The notes under the pieces: model-generated
Databases searched by the model: none
What the model saw: only the letters and a program-made list of their open reading frames with translations
What the model was told of the DNA's origin: nothing
Shown here: one piece after another, positions 1-8,051 of the stretch
Numbering within the stretch: position 1 is the first letter of the stretch
How the letters are laid out: every line of letters starts with the position of its first letter
Origin: Cellulomonas shaoxiangyii
Lineage (GTDB): Bacteria > Actinomycetota > Actinomycetes > Actinomycetales > Cellulomonadaceae
Reading direction: 5' to 3'
Assembly (NCBI RefSeq): GCF_004798685.1
Contig: NZ_CP039291.1
Coordinates: 3,472,001 to 3,536,000 of the forward strand
DNA: 64,000 nt
Translations under genes and position numbers: made by a program

Positions 1-694
1 CAGGGACGAACGCACAGCCGCCGAACGCGCCGGCCGCCTCGACGCCCAGGACCACCGCGAGCTTGCCCTCCCCGATCACGGTCCGGGCCTCGGCGGGCGT
101 GAGCACGATGCGGAACCATCCGGTGCCGGGGCCGCCCGACGTCGCGTCGATCGTGTTCTGCAGGGTCCGCGCCGCGGCGAGCTGCGCCTCGATGGACGGG
201 ATGTCCGGACAGCTCGACGTGATCTTGGCGGCCAGGCACAGGAACTCACTGTTCACGGCGTGGATGACGACGAGCCGCAGGCCGTACCGCCAGGCGCGTT
301 CCAGGCTGTCGACGTCCACCTGCTGCCCGGCACGGCTGGTCGGCGTCGGAAAGCACCGGCCGGAAGCGGCCTGCGTCGCCGCCTCGTCAACGAGCCCGGC
401 GCGCACGACGTCGGCGAGACGGAACGTCGACGCGTCGGAGGTCAGCGGCGCCCGGCAGGGCGCGGCCGGGTCGGTCGAGTGCGTGAGGAGCGACCCGTCG
501 AACCCCAGGTCGGCGAACATGTGGCTGTGGAAGTCTGCGAGCCCCCGCACGACCGGCGGCGGTGCTGGCGGTTCTCCCGTCTCGCACGACGAGGCGGAGA
601 GCAGGAGCGCCGCGGTGACGGCGCCCAGCACACGCGAGCGCCACCGGGCTCGCGAGCGTGGGAGCACGGCCCGGCTCTCGGCGTCCGGTGACAT
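1..694 (-). CDS. M19-like membrane dipeptidase, 3' end beyond window
   Basis: The ATG start at 694 lies behind a strong AGGAGG ribosome site five bases upstream. The 231 visible codons run off the left edge without a stop. The N-terminus has a hydrophobic signal segment ending in a lipobox-like LLLSASSC, then a Pro-rich stretch, then DFHSHMF. That HxH pair resembles the first metal ligands of amidohydrolase-fold peptidases. Further on, the stretch GEGKLAVVLGVE matches the conserved strand of family M19 (membrane dipeptidases), as found in the large secreted actinobacterial versions. It is probably an exported or lipid-anchored zinc hydrolase. The substrate cannot be told, and the C-terminal metal ligands are not visible. 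Confidence 0.6.
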   Translation of the reverse strand, partial: MSPDAESRAVLPRSRARWRSRVLGAVTAALLLSASSCETGEPPAPPPVVRGLADFHSHMFADLGFDGSLLTHSTDPAAPCRAPLTSDASTFRLADVVRAGLVDEAATQAASGRCFPTPTSRAGQQVDVDSLERAWRYGLRLVVIHAVNSEFLCLAAKITSSCPDIPSIEAQLAAARTLQNTIDATSGGPGTGWFRIVLTPAEARTVIGEGKLAVVLGVEAAGAFGGCAFVP

Positions 695-866
695 GGCGAC
701 CTCCTGCGGTGGGACCCTCGCAGACTCGGAGGGACGCGTGGATCACGATGAACAGAGCCGCCCCGGAGGGCTGCAGATACGCGTCGAGATCCGCGACGTG
801 CGGGCTCGCTCGGTAGCGCGGCGGTCACCGCCGCTCCGATGGGCGGACCGTCCCAGTGAGGGCCAC

Positions 867-883
867 CCGCCCCTGACGGGCGG
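867..883 (-). terminator. GC hairpin downstream of the DUF4037 gene
   Basis: The arms CCGCCC and GGGCGG flank a five-base loop, with further GGCC/GGCC pairing possible outside. It sits just past the stop codon at 900 on the minus strand. There is no U-tract, as is usual in GC-rich actinobacteria. Confidence 0.35.
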
Positions 884-899
884 CCCGCGAGTCGTCCCG

Positions 900-1988
900 T
901 CAGCCTCGGGCGGCAGCACAGACGACAGCGCGCCGGCGCTGGGCATCCATGAGCACGGCCGGGCCGTCACACCACTGCTCGATGGCGCCGATGCCCGGCG
1001 GCAGTGCGCGCAGCAGCGGATCGTGGATCTCGGCCCGGAGTGCCTCGAGGACGGCGTCATCGACGCCGAGGAACGGGCGGTCGTAGAACGGCCGGACCGG
1101 CACGCCGTCGGCGACCGGCAGACCCGCGCCACGCTGCGCGTCGTACAGCGCGGTGAGCGCGAGGCCGAGTGAGTCCTGACGCTCCATCCAGTCGTCTGCC
1201 GCCAGCGCTGCGCGCAAGGGCGGCACCAGGCGGGACGCGAACGGGAGCCGGCTGACGGCGGTGCCCAGCCACTTCGGGTACGGCGCCCACACGTCCCCGA
1301 CGACGCAGCCCAGGTGCAGGATCACGCCGGCGAGCCGCCCCGTGAGGGCTCGTGCACCCACGTCGTCGTGGACCTGACCGGCTCGACCGAGCAGGTGGAG
1401 CTCCTGCGAGATTCGCCACCAGCCCGCGGCGAGGACCTGGAGCCGAACGTCGCGGGGGTAGGTGGCCATGAGCGTTCGCGCCCGCGTCACGGTTCCCGAG
1501 GCGTCGTGGAACAGCCGTCCTGCGGTGACCTCCAGCACGGCCTGACCGGTGAGAGCCAGCCAGCCGAGCGAGTCGAGGTCGTGCGGCGTCCCGACCCCGA
1601 TCCGGGTCCCGAGGAAAGCCTCGACGGTCGTGACGTCGACACGGTGCCGTTCCCGAGCGTCCCATGACGTGGTGAACCGCGTCGGATGCCCGTCGAACTC
1701 GTCGGGCAGGCTCTCGTCCAGGGCTGCCGAGACCCGCTCAGGGGTGGGCGACGCTGCAGAGCCGGCGTCGGAGGTGTCCAGGAGCACCGTCAGCCGCAGG
1801 CCCCAGTCGTGATCGCGGGACATGTCGTCGTCAAGTCCGAGGACGTCGGACCCGGCTCCGAGCCGACCTGCGGCGTGTGGCAGCCCGGGCCAGTGACGCT
1901 CGAGCGCGGCTCGGACGACCTGCTCGTAGTAGGCCTCGCTGAGATCCGCGCCGCGCACCGGGACATCATGGCGCGGCGCCGACGGCAT
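900..1988 (-). CDS. DUF4037 nucleotidyltransferase-like protein
   Basis: This 362-residue protein begins at ATG 1988. That start is chosen because upstream in-frame sequence is Arg/Gly-rich and unlike coding, whereas residues from about 10 on (LSEAYYEQVVRAALERHWPG) match the family start. The segment AGSDVLGLDDDMSRDHDWG, about residues 40-60, has the Gly-Ser and paired acidic residues of a pol-beta-type nucleotidyltransferase fold. The rest is the alpha-helical DUF4037 domain. Family members are uncharacterised, and adenylyl or nucleotidyl transfer to a small molecule is only suggested by fold. No convincing ribosome site is seen and the gene appears to be transcribed alone. Confidence 0.75.
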   Translation of the reverse strand: MPSAPRHDVPVRGADLSEAYYEQVVRAALERHWPGLPHAAGRLGAGSDVLGLDDDMSRDHDWGLRLTVLLDTSDAGSAASPTPERVSAALDESLPDEFDGHPTRFTTSWDARERHRVDVTTVEAFLGTRIGVGTPHDLDSLGWLALTGQAVLEVTAGRLFHDASGTVTRARTLMATYPRDVRLQVLAAGWWRISQELHLLGRAGQVHDDVGARALTGRLAGVILHLGCVVGDVWAPYPKWLGTAVSRLPFASRLVPPLRAALAADDWMERQDSLGLALTALYDAQRGAGLPVADGVPVRPFYDRPFLGVDDAVLEALRAEIHDPLLRALPPGIGAIEQWCDGPAVLMDAQRRRAVVCAAARG

Positions 1989-2132
1989 TGCTGCGAGGCC
2001 GCGCGTCCGCGGATCCCGGAGCCGCCCGCGCACACCGCCGCCGCGAGCACCGCCGACCCGGACGGTGCGCATCGTGGGTGACGACTCCGGCCGTGGAGCC
2101 CGTTCCGGCCCCACGTGCCCAGGTCGGGCTCT

Positions 2133-2696
2133 CTAGGCGACGCGGACCGCGATGCCCGGGTAGTCGAGCACCAGCCCGGCGTCGTCGTAGGTGAGCATCG
2201 CCCGGAAGCCGCCCTCGGACCTGTAGTCGAACCGGTGGTCGTCAAGTCGCTGGTACGTCTGGTCCAGCCGACGTACGGCGAGGTCGGACGCCTGCACGTA
2301 GACGGCAGAGGCGGTGACCACCTCGCCGACGGGCATCGTCAGCCGGTGGACCGGCAGCGTGTTCGTGCAGGCCGACGCCTCGAGGTCGACGTCGACGAGC
2401 CCGTCCAGGTGCGGCGCCGGAACCCCGTCGACGGTCCAGGTGCCGAGCCCGTCGGAGCGCAGGACCGTGCTGCGCGGGCCGTCCACGGTGTCGGACGTGA
2501 CGCGGACCGTACGGGTGATCCACCGCTCGTCGAGCCTGATCTCGTACTCGACGGCGTACGCCCGCCCGCCTTCGACGGCGGACGTGTGGCCGCGCAGCCG
2601 GCCTGGACCGAGGTAGGCCACCTCGAACCCGTCGACGGCGTCGACGAACTGCCAGGCGGCGAACGGCGGCACGGCTGCGAGCACGAGACCAGGCAA
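2133..2696 (-). CDS. Putative glycolipid-binding (DUF1089-type) protein
   Basis: This 187-residue soluble protein has the pattern PPFAAWQFVDAVDGFEV near the N-terminus, then GHTSAVEGGRAYAVEYEI and repeated beta-strand segments ending YDDAGLVLDYPGIAVRV. This is the layout of the putative glycolipid-binding family (PF06475). No signal peptide or membrane segment is present. The start is uncertain: a TTG at 2696 fits the length, but a GTG about six codons further in is also possible, and neither has a good ribosome site. Function in the family is not proven. Confidence 0.65.
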   Translation of the reverse strand: MPGLVLAAVPPFAAWQFVDAVDGFEVAYLGPGRLRGHTSAVEGGRAYAVEYEIRLDERWITRTVRVTSDTVDGPRSTVLRSDGLGTWTVDGVPAPHLDGLVDVDLEASACTNTLPVHRLTMPVGEVVTASAVYVQASDLAVRRLDQTYQRLDDHRFDYRSEGGFRAMLTYDDAGLVLDYPGIAVRVA

Positions 2697-2803
2697 CCAG
2701 ATCGCCGGCCACGCGAGAAGACGGCCGTCGGTGACCTACCGCCGCTGGCTGGTCCAGCCCGCCGCGCTAGCGGCGACGCCATGTCGTCATGCACCCGGCG
2801 CGA

Positions 2804-3511
2804 TCAGAGCAGGGCGAGGAACCGCTCCGCGTCGCCGACGCGGGGGAGGTTGTTGAACATGACGTAGGGCGACGGACGGCCGTCGACCATGTCCCGGAGC
2901 CGGCGCAGCTCGTCATCGGAGTGGACGTGACGCGAGCCGGACGTGCCGTGCAGGCGGTAGTACGTCTGCTCCGGCGTCACGGTCTCGGTCTGCATCGGGT
3001 CGACGACGTGCACGAGATCGAGCTCGGCGCAGAGCTCCGTGAGCAGCTGCGTGGGCCACTCACCACGGGGTTCCCACAGCAGCCGCGCCGCCGGCCGCTC
3101 CACCTGGGTCATGAAGGTGCGCAGCCGTCCGACGTTGTCGGCCGTCGGGCGAAAGCTCTTCGGGCACTGCAGCAGGACGGCGGTGGCCTGCAGGATCCGG
3201 GCGCACTCGAGGGTCCGCTGCCATCCCGCCAGGACCGCAGGCGTGGTCCGGAACGCCCCGACCTGGCCACGTGCGGTGTCCGGCAGAGGCTGCTTCATCC
3301 GCCGGTAGGTGGGGCTGTTGGACTCGTGGGTGACGACCTGCCACGCCTTGATCGTGAACTCGAAACCGGCCGGCACCTGGGCTCGCCAGCGCATCAGCAC
3401 GGCGTCGGACGGCGGCTCGTAGAACGTGTGCTGCACCTCGACGACGGGGAAGCGACGGACGTACGAGGCCTGGGAGACCGTCCAGCCGCACAGCCCTACG
3501 CGGACGCCCAC
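2804..3511 (-). CDS. DUF72 family protein, intact copy
   Basis: This 235-residue protein starts at GTG 3511 with VGVRVGLCGWTVSQASYV. This is the usual DUF72 opening (a TIM-barrel family related to YecE), with conserved YEPPSD, FTIKAWQVVTHE and LLQCPKSFRPT further on. The C-terminal third (RLLWEPRGEW, YYRLHGTSGSRHVHSDDEL) is complete. The frame stays open upstream, but that sequence is low-complexity and lacks family similarity. The first ~125 codons plus ~87 bp of upstream DNA are duplicated near 5.5-5.96 kb, where the second copy is truncated. The molecular function of DUF72 proteins is unknown. Confidence 0.8.
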   Translation of the reverse strand: MGVRVGLCGWTVSQASYVRRFPVVEVQHTFYEPPSDAVLMRWRAQVPAGFEFTIKAWQVVTHESNSPTYRRMKQPLPDTARGQVGAFRTTPAVLAGWQRTLECARILQATAVLLQCPKSFRPTADNVGRLRTFMTQVERPAARLLWEPRGEWPTQLLTELCAELDLVHVVDPMQTETVTPEQTYYRLHGTSGSRHVHSDDELRRLRDMVDGRPSPYVMFNNLPRVGDAERFLALL

Positions 3512-3598
3512 CTGCCTACCCGTCCCCGGTGCAGCGCGCTCGAACCGACGCCCTGCGCCGCGTGATCCAGTTGACCATGCGGCCGATGCTCCCAGGAG
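3134..3598 (-). repeat. Direct repeat, copy A (DUF72 5' part)
   Basis: About 465 bp that recurs at 5492-5956 in the same orientation, offset 2358 bp, with only scattered substitutions (well over 90% identical by eye). It covers the DUF72 start, its first ~125 codons and ~87 bp upstream. No terminal inverted repeats or transposase are seen at its edges. Confidence 0.9.
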
Positions 3599-3937
3599 TG
3601 CACGGCCCGGGCTCAGTGAAGGCTCGGCCACCCAGCCGGCGACAGCGAGGAGTGGCCCGCAGGCAACGGCGTGCGCGCCGTCACGCGTCGAGTGGCTCGC
3701 CGGTCGGATCGGCGCCCGCGTCGTCGCGTAGCGTCGGGCCACCCAGAGGGTCGGCCGACCACGTGATGAGCCGCCATCCGCTGGTCGGGTCGCCGTCGAT
3801 CTCGATCGCGCCAGCGCGTCGTCGGACCGTCCGTCACCCCTGTCACCCACGGGTCAGCCCGATGACGCCTCCCCCGCGAGTCGGCCGGGCCGAGGATCCG
3901 GGCATCCGGGCAGACCGGCGCCCGGATCCTCTGGGGC
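3599..3937. other. Intergenic stretch without a supported gene
   Basis: Between the upstream edge of repeat copy A and the YciI-like gene I see no reading frame with protein-like composition on either strand, and no strong hairpin or ribosome site. It may hold the promoter of the DUF72 gene, but no box is convincing. Confidence 0.5.
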
Positions 3938-4279
3938 CTACCGGATGACGCGGACCTCCTGGGGCCAGCCGCACCCCTCGGCGACCCTGCCCGCCCACAT
4001 CTTGGCCGTCTCCAGGTCGGGCACGTCGATGATCGTGATCCCGCCGAGCTGCTCGACCGTCTCGGTGTAGGGACCGTCGGTGATCGACAGGGTCCCGCTC
4101 GTCGCGTCGGCGCTGAACGCGTCGGCCAGGTCCTCCTCGAGCCCACCGGCGAAGACCAGGACACCGGCGGCCTCCATGTCACGGACGACCGCCGTGCTGG
4201 GCTCGACGCGGCTCCGGAACCACTCGGCCGGGTGGTCCCCCACCCACTGCTGGTGGAAGTAGATGGCGTACTGCGTCAT
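3938..4279 (-). CDS. YciI/DGPF-domain protein
   Basis: This 113-residue protein starts at ATG 4279 behind GGAGGAG. The C-terminal half contains DGPYTETVEQLGGITIIDVP and then a tryptophan-containing helix, ending EVRVIR. This is the signature of the YciI-related/DGPF family, small alpha-beta dimers often linked to ECF sigma factors. No sigma factor gene is adjacent here. The N-terminal YAIYFHQQWVGDHP segment differs somewhat from the canonical start. Biochemical role unknown. Confidence 0.7.
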   Translation of the reverse strand: MTQYAIYFHQQWVGDHPAEWFRSRVEPSTAVVRDMEAAGVLVFAGGLEEDLADAFSADATSGTLSITDGPYTETVEQLGGITIIDVPDLETAKMWAGRVAEGCGWPQEVRVIR

Positions 4280-4373
4280 GACGCTCCTCCTGCGTGTCGT
4301 CCCGTCTGGCCTGACACCACCGTGACGCGCGGGACCCGCCGGATTCGACAGGCCGGTACGTCAGCGCGGGCCG

Positions 4374-5372
4374 TCACAGGGGTCGAGGTCGGTACGTCTC
4401 CAGGAGTCGCTCCGTGAGGGCCTCGAACTGCGGGTCGACGACCCGGCGCGCGGGGTCGGCGTCGTGCCAGGCGACGATCTCGCGGGCGCCCTGCGCGAAC
4501 GGGATGCGGGGCGAGAACTGCGGGACCAGCCGTCGCAGCTTCGTGTTGTCGAAGATCATCGTGTGCGCCTTGTCGCCGAGGATCCCGGCGCCCAGCTCGG
4601 GGTCGGCGGCGGCGATCGCCTCGGACGCGACGTGCACGAGCCGCGGCTCGTCGACGCCGGCGGCCCGGGCCATCGCGAGGTAGATCTGGTCCCACGACGG
4701 AGCCTCGTCACCGGTGATGTGGAACGCCTCGCCGATCGCCTCCTCGCGCCCCAGCAGCCCGACAAGGCCGACCGCGACGTCGGCGCTGTGCGTGATGGTC
4801 CACCGAGACGTCCCGTCCCCGGGGACGACGACCTCCAGGCCGCGGCGCATCCGGTCGACGACCGTCCAGCCACCGTCCATCGGGACGAGCGTGGCGTCGT
4901 AGGTGTGCGACGGGCGCACGATCGTCATCGGCAGGCCCGTGTCGCGGTACGTGCGGACGAGCAGGTCCTCGCACGCGATCTTGTTGCGGGAGTACTCCCA
5001 GAACGGGTTGCGCAGCGGCGTCGACTCGACGACGGGCAGGTGGGTGGGGGGCGTCTGGTAGGCCGAGGCGGAGCTGATGAACACGTACTGCCCGGTGCGG
5101 CCGGTGAACAGGTCGAGGTCGGCCTGGACGTGCTCGGGGGTGAACGCCGTGAACTCCACGACGGCGTCGAACTCCTGGTTCCCCAGCGCGGCGCGGACCG
5201 ACTCCGCGTCGCGGACGTCGGCGTGGATCACGCGGGCGCCGTCGGGCACCGCGCGCTTCGTCGACTGCCCGCGGTTGAGCAGGGTGACCTCGACGCCCTC
5301 CGCGACCGCCCGCCGGGCCGCCTCCGTGCTGATGATGCCGGTCCCACCGATGAACAGCGCGCGCAGTGCCAT
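4374..5372 (-). CDS. NAD-dependent epimerase/dehydratase
   Basis: This 332-residue extended short-chain dehydrogenase opens MALRALFIGGTGIIS, the Rossmann GGTGxxS nucleotide loop. It continues with DAVVEFTAFTPEHV, a YVFISSASAYQT strand and EYSRNKIACEDLL, where Tyr and Lys are in the YxxxK arrangement. SRWTITHSADVA and the C-terminal part match NAD-epimerases that resemble sugar or mRNA-binding (CSP41-like) members. ATG 5372 is chosen because the frame upstream is the out-of-frame shadow of the DUF72 fragment. The substrate is not predictable. The decayed DUF72/HTH fusion lies directly upstream on the same strand. Confidence 0.8.
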   Translation of the reverse strand: MALRALFIGGTGIISTEAARRAVAEGVEVTLLNRGQSTKRAVPDGARVIHADVRDAESVRAALGNQEFDAVVEFTAFTPEHVQADLDLFTGRTGQYVFISSASAYQTPPTHLPVVESTPLRNPFWEYSRNKIACEDLLVRTYRDTGLPMTIVRPSHTYDATLVPMDGGWTVVDRMRRGLEVVVPGDGTSRWTITHSADVAVGLVGLLGREEAIGEAFHITGDEAPSWDQIYLAMARAAGVDEPRLVHVASEAIAAADPELGAGILGDKAHTMIFDNTKLRRLVPQFSPRIPFAQGAREIVAWHDADPARRVVDPQFEALTERLLETYRPRPL

Positions 5373-5869
5373 GCCACGCAGGATACGGAACTGCCCGCAC
5401 CGATCAGCGGGGTGGAGAAGGCACGTACCTCGACGTCCAGGATGTCGCCGGGGCGACAGTCCAGCGCGTCGCAGATCGCGGTGAGCGTGGAGTTGTCGCC
5501 CGTCGGGCGAAAGCTCTTCGGACACTGCAACAGCACGGCGGTGGCCTGCAGGATCCGGGCGCACTCGAGGGTCCGCTGCCATCCCGCGAGGACCGCAGGC
5601 GTGGTCCGGAACGCCCCGACCTGGCCACGTGCGCTGTCCGGCAGAGGCTGCTTCATCCGCCGGTAGGTGGGGCTGTTGGACTCGTGGGTGACGACCTGCC
5701 ACGCCTTGATCGTGAACTCGAAACCGGCCGGCACCTGGGCTCGCCAACGCATCAGCACGGCGTCGGACGGCGGTTCGTAGAACGTGTGCTGCACCCCGAC
5801 GACGGGGAAGCGGCGTACGTACGACGCCTGGGAGACGGTCCAACCACACAGCCCTACGCGAACACCCAC
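5228..5869 (-). pseudogene. DUF72 fragment fused to an HTH-regulator tail
   Basis: The frame starts at GTG 5869, copies the first ~125 residues of the DUF72 gene at 2804-3511, then switches abruptly at about 5492. What follows is NSTLTAICDALDCRPGDILD, which is typical of the C-terminal half of Cro/CI-type (YozG-like) HTH proteins. Past about 5400 the frame is meaningless and overlaps the epimerase start. The DUF72 part has lost its last ~110 residues, and the HTH part lacks its first helices. This is best read as the scar of a duplication that inserted into or replaced the 5' part of a small regulator gene. Expression as a chimera cannot be excluded. Confidence 0.7.
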
Positions 5870-5956
5870 CTGCCTACCCGTCCCCGGTGCAGTGCGCTCG
5901 AACCGACGCCGTGCGCCGCATGATCCGGTTGGCCATGCCGCCGATCCTCCCAGGAG
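5492..5956 (-). repeat. Direct repeat, copy B (truncated DUF72)
   Basis: This is the second copy of the segment at 3134-3598. One end falls inside the DUF72 coding frame at the junction with the HTH fragment. The other lies ~87 bp upstream of the GTG start, after which the two copies become unrelated. Confidence 0.9.
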
Positions 5957-6115
5957 GGACGCCTGCGAGGCGGTCACACCGGCGCAGCTGGCGACCTGGT
6001 CCTGACGTCGTTCGGCAGCCGGCGGCTGCAGGCCCCACGGCCTCCGGTCCCGGGTCGCCGCGAGAGTGCGCGACTAGCCCCATGTACCGCGTGCCTCCCG
6101 GCGGCGCTGGGGAGG

Positions 6116-6622
6116 TCAGTCCAGCAGCGCAGCGATCCGCTCCTTGAACAGCCGGTCCACGAGGTCGTGATCGGCGAAGGCGATCTGCGAGACGAGCATC
6201 CGCCGCGGTGACAGGTCCCGCCACCACACCCCGCGCACCGGCAGGACCTCACACGTGAACGTCCCTGACGCGCCGCCCGTCGAGGCGAGGAACGCCGACA
6301 TCCACTCCGGTTGGTATCGCCTGACCACACTGTCGTCGATGTGCTCGTTGGCCCAGTCCTCGGCCTCCAGCCTGTGCTGGGCGACCGCCTCGGCAAGCCG
6401 TGGACTGCGCGGCTCGACCATCTCCGGAGCGCGGAGGTTGCCCTCGATGTCAGCGACCCACTGTTCCCACGCGCCCGCAGGGACCTGATCCACCGGCAGC
6501 GGCGCCACTGCCGGCGTCAGCGGCGGGAACGCGTCCAGCGCCGAGGGGTCCAGCAGGTCGCGCAGGTACAGCACCGGCGTGTACCGCGAGGAGTTCGTGC
6601 AGGAGACGGAGAGGGGGCTCAC
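6116..6622 (-). CDS. Unknown protein, third gene of an overlapping trio
   Basis: This 168-residue soluble protein starts at GTG 6622, whose last two bases are shared with the TGA of the gene before it, so translation is probably coupled. The sequence has amphipathic, acidic helices (AWEQWVADIEGNLRAPEM, LAEAVAQHRLEAEDWANEH) and a beta-rich end (TFTCEVLPVRGVWWRDLSP). No signal peptide, membrane segment or known motif is visible, and I do not recognise the family. Codon use with G/C third positions supports coding. It lies in an accessory-looking stretch beside a toxin-antitoxin pair. Confidence 0.55.
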   Translation of the reverse strand: MSPLSVSCTNSSRYTPVLYLRDLLDPSALDAFPPLTPAVAPLPVDQVPAGAWEQWVADIEGNLRAPEMVEPRSPRLAEAVAQHRLEAEDWANEHIDDSVVRRYQPEWMSAFLASTGGASGTFTCEVLPVRGVWWRDLSPRRMLVSQIAFADHDLVDRLFKERIAALLD

Positions 6623-6885
6623 TTGGTCACGTAGAGCTGCATCTTCAGCACCTCCGGGTTGGTGGACCAGCAGGTGCCGGCCTCGCCGTCGCTCTGGCGG
6701 CGCCGGATGAGACCCTGGGTGTGCGTGCGCGAGTCGGACTTGATGAACAGGATCTGCCCGTGTCCCAGACCACGCGCGCGCCCGGCGTTGGCACGCAGGA
6801 CCATCTCGTACGTGGCGGAGTTGGCGTACCGCTCGACGCGCCGGCGACCGTAGATGGGCCTGTTCGGCAGGTTCATCGCGGCCAT
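6619..6885 (-). CDS. Unknown small basic protein, middle gene of trio
   Basis: This 88-residue Arg/Lys-rich protein starts at ATG 6885 behind AGGGA. It overlaps the upstream gene by 13 nt and shares its TGA with the next GTG. It begins MAAMNLPNRPIYGRRRVERY and contains GRARGLGHGQILFIKSDSRT. The basic character and size would suit nucleic-acid binding or a structural role, but no family is recognised. An alternative start three codons in (ATG 6876) also exists. Confidence 0.5.
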   Translation of the reverse strand: MAAMNLPNRPIYGRRRVERYANSATYEMVLRANAGRARGLGHGQILFIKSDSRTHTQGLIRRRQSDGEAGTCWSTNPEVLKMQLYVTK

Positions 6886-7148
6886 GATTCCCTAGCCAGG
6901 CCACGGGTGAGCACTCGCCCGTCGCCGACGATCTGCGTGATGCCCGCGAAGGGTGCCGGCACGTACCGGTCCTGGTGCTCGCGCATGTCCCGCCCGCGGC
7001 TGCCGCCGGCACCGACGAGGAACCGGTCGCTGTCGTCGCGGTGCGCGGTCGGGTCGTCCCCGTACCACTGGGCACCGTTCAGGCGCTCCCACTGCGAGCG
7101 CCACCCGGGCTCGTTGGGACCGGCGAGGAGATGAAGGTCTGCGCTCAT
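6873..7148 (-). CDS. Unknown small protein, first gene of trio
   Basis: This 91-residue protein starts at ATG 7148 with MSADLHLLAGPNEPGWRSQW. It is rich in Asp, Arg, Trp and Gly, with WYGDDPTAHRDDSDRFLVG in the middle. It has no hydrophobic segment. It heads a three-gene overlapping set (91, 88 and 168 residues) that is probably one transcript. The ribosome site is weak. The family is not recognised. Confidence 0.5.
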   Translation of the reverse strand: MSADLHLLAGPNEPGWRSQWERLNGAQWYGDDPTAHRDDSDRFLVGAGGSRGRDMREHQDRYVPAPFAGITQIVGDGRVLTRGLARESWPR

Positions 7149-7289
7149 GACCACAGGACGCCTGGGGCCGCTGCCTCGGCAGTGCCCTCGGGGCGTGCGC
7201 CACCGACCGCGGGCAACCCAGGGCGCAGCGCCGTCGGACCTGCCTGCCCGCCGAGGGTCGCTCCGCACGCGCTGGTCCGGGAGCGTGGG

Positions 7290-7688
7290 TCAGGCCGTGA
7301 CGGGGTCGATCGTGGCGAAGCCCATCTGCGTGGCGGCGCCCGCCATCGAGCGGTCATGGGTCGCGACCGTCACGACGCGGGTGCCGACCCGGGCGGCAGA
7401 GGCCAGATGCACGCAGTCGAGGGTCTTCAAGACCGCCGGGACGTGCGCGGCCTCCACGAGCAGCGCGTTGTCCACCGCGACGGGATGAAGCGACTCGGTC
7501 AGGAAGTCCCCGGCCCGCGGGTCGAGGCGCTCGCGGTGCAGGAACCGGGCGACCTCGAGGTTCAGCAGGACTGAGGAGATGAGGCGGTCACCGGCGGACA
7601 CCCGCTCGTCCCACCAGCGAACGGCGGAACGTGTGCCGACCAGGACGTGGATCGCGACGGACGAGTCGAGGTAGATGACCTCAGGCAC
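7290..7688 (-). CDS. PIN-domain toxin (VapC-like)
   Basis: This 132-residue PIN-domain ribonuclease has the acidic metal-binding residues in the usual order: Asp8 (VIYLDSSVAIH), Glu45 (LNLEVARFL), Asp91 (TLDCVHLASA) and Asp112 (THDRSM). VapC toxins cleave specific RNAs, often initiator or elongator tRNAs; the target here is unknown. The GTG start at 7688 lies inside the end of the antitoxin gene (8-nt overlap), so the pair is co-translated. Length and motif spacing are normal, so the toxin looks intact. Confidence 0.85.
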   Translation of the reverse strand: MPEVIYLDSSVAIHVLVGTRSAVRWWDERVSAGDRLISSVLLNLEVARFLHRERLDPRAGDFLTESLHPVAVDNALLVEAAHVPAVLKTLDCVHLASAARVGTRVVTVATHDRSMAGAATQMGFATIDPVTA

Positions 7689-7959
7689 CGGTGTCCTCGG
7701 ACAGCCACGCGCGCGCCTCGTCGGCCCGCTGTTCGCTCAACAGCGGCTCCGCGCGGTGCGGCGCCCGCTGCGGTCGGACGGCTTCGCCGACGAGGCCGGC
7801 GGCGATCAGAGGGCCGAGCGGGTCCGCCGCTGTCGGCTCGGGCACCAGGCGCAGCACAGCCTTACCGTGCCGGGTCACCTGGACGGTCTCGCCGGCCTCG
7901 ACGAGCTTGGCGACCTCGCTCGGGTGCTGGTTCAGCACCGTCATCGGGATCGTCCTCAC
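7681..7959 (-). CDS. Phd/YefM-type antitoxin
   Basis: This 92-residue protein starts with MRTIPMTVLNQHPSEV and continues ETVQVTRHGKAVLRLVP, the standard Phd/YefM DNA-binding fold. The Arg/Ala/Glu-rich C-terminal tail would wrap and neutralise the PIN toxin. The GTG at 7959 is six bases after a TACTTT -10 box, implying a leaderless message. A perfect palindrome overlapping that box is the likely autoregulatory operator. ATG five codons further in is an alternative start. Confidence 0.85.
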   Translation of the reverse strand: MRTIPMTVLNQHPSEVAKLVEAGETVQVTRHGKAVLRLVPEPTAADPLGPLIAAGLVGEAVRPQRAPHRAEPLLSEQRADEARAWLSEDTGA

Positions 7960-7965
7960 GGCACC

Positions 7966-7987
7966 AAAGTAGCATCCAGATGCTACT
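7966..7987 (-). promoter_or_regulatory. Toxin-antitoxin promoter with perfect palindromic operator
   Basis: At 7968-7987 the sequence AGTAGCATC-CA-GATGCTACT is a perfect 9-2-9 inverted repeat. It overlaps a minus-strand -10 box TACTTT (complement at 7966-7971) that lies six bases from the antitoxin GTG. This placement suits binding by the Phd-type protein and conditional cooperativity with the toxin, which is known for the family but inferred here. Confidence 0.75.
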
Positions 7988-8051
7988 CAGGGTCGAGCGC
8001 GGCCCGCCTGACCTTCATGACGGCCTGCGCCTGCTCGCGGATCTCGAGCGC

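Noticed and set aside
5228..5400. Continuation of the DUF72-HTH chimera as a functional C-terminus
   Set aside because: The translation is low in protein character and overlaps the start of the NAD-epimerase gene in another frame.
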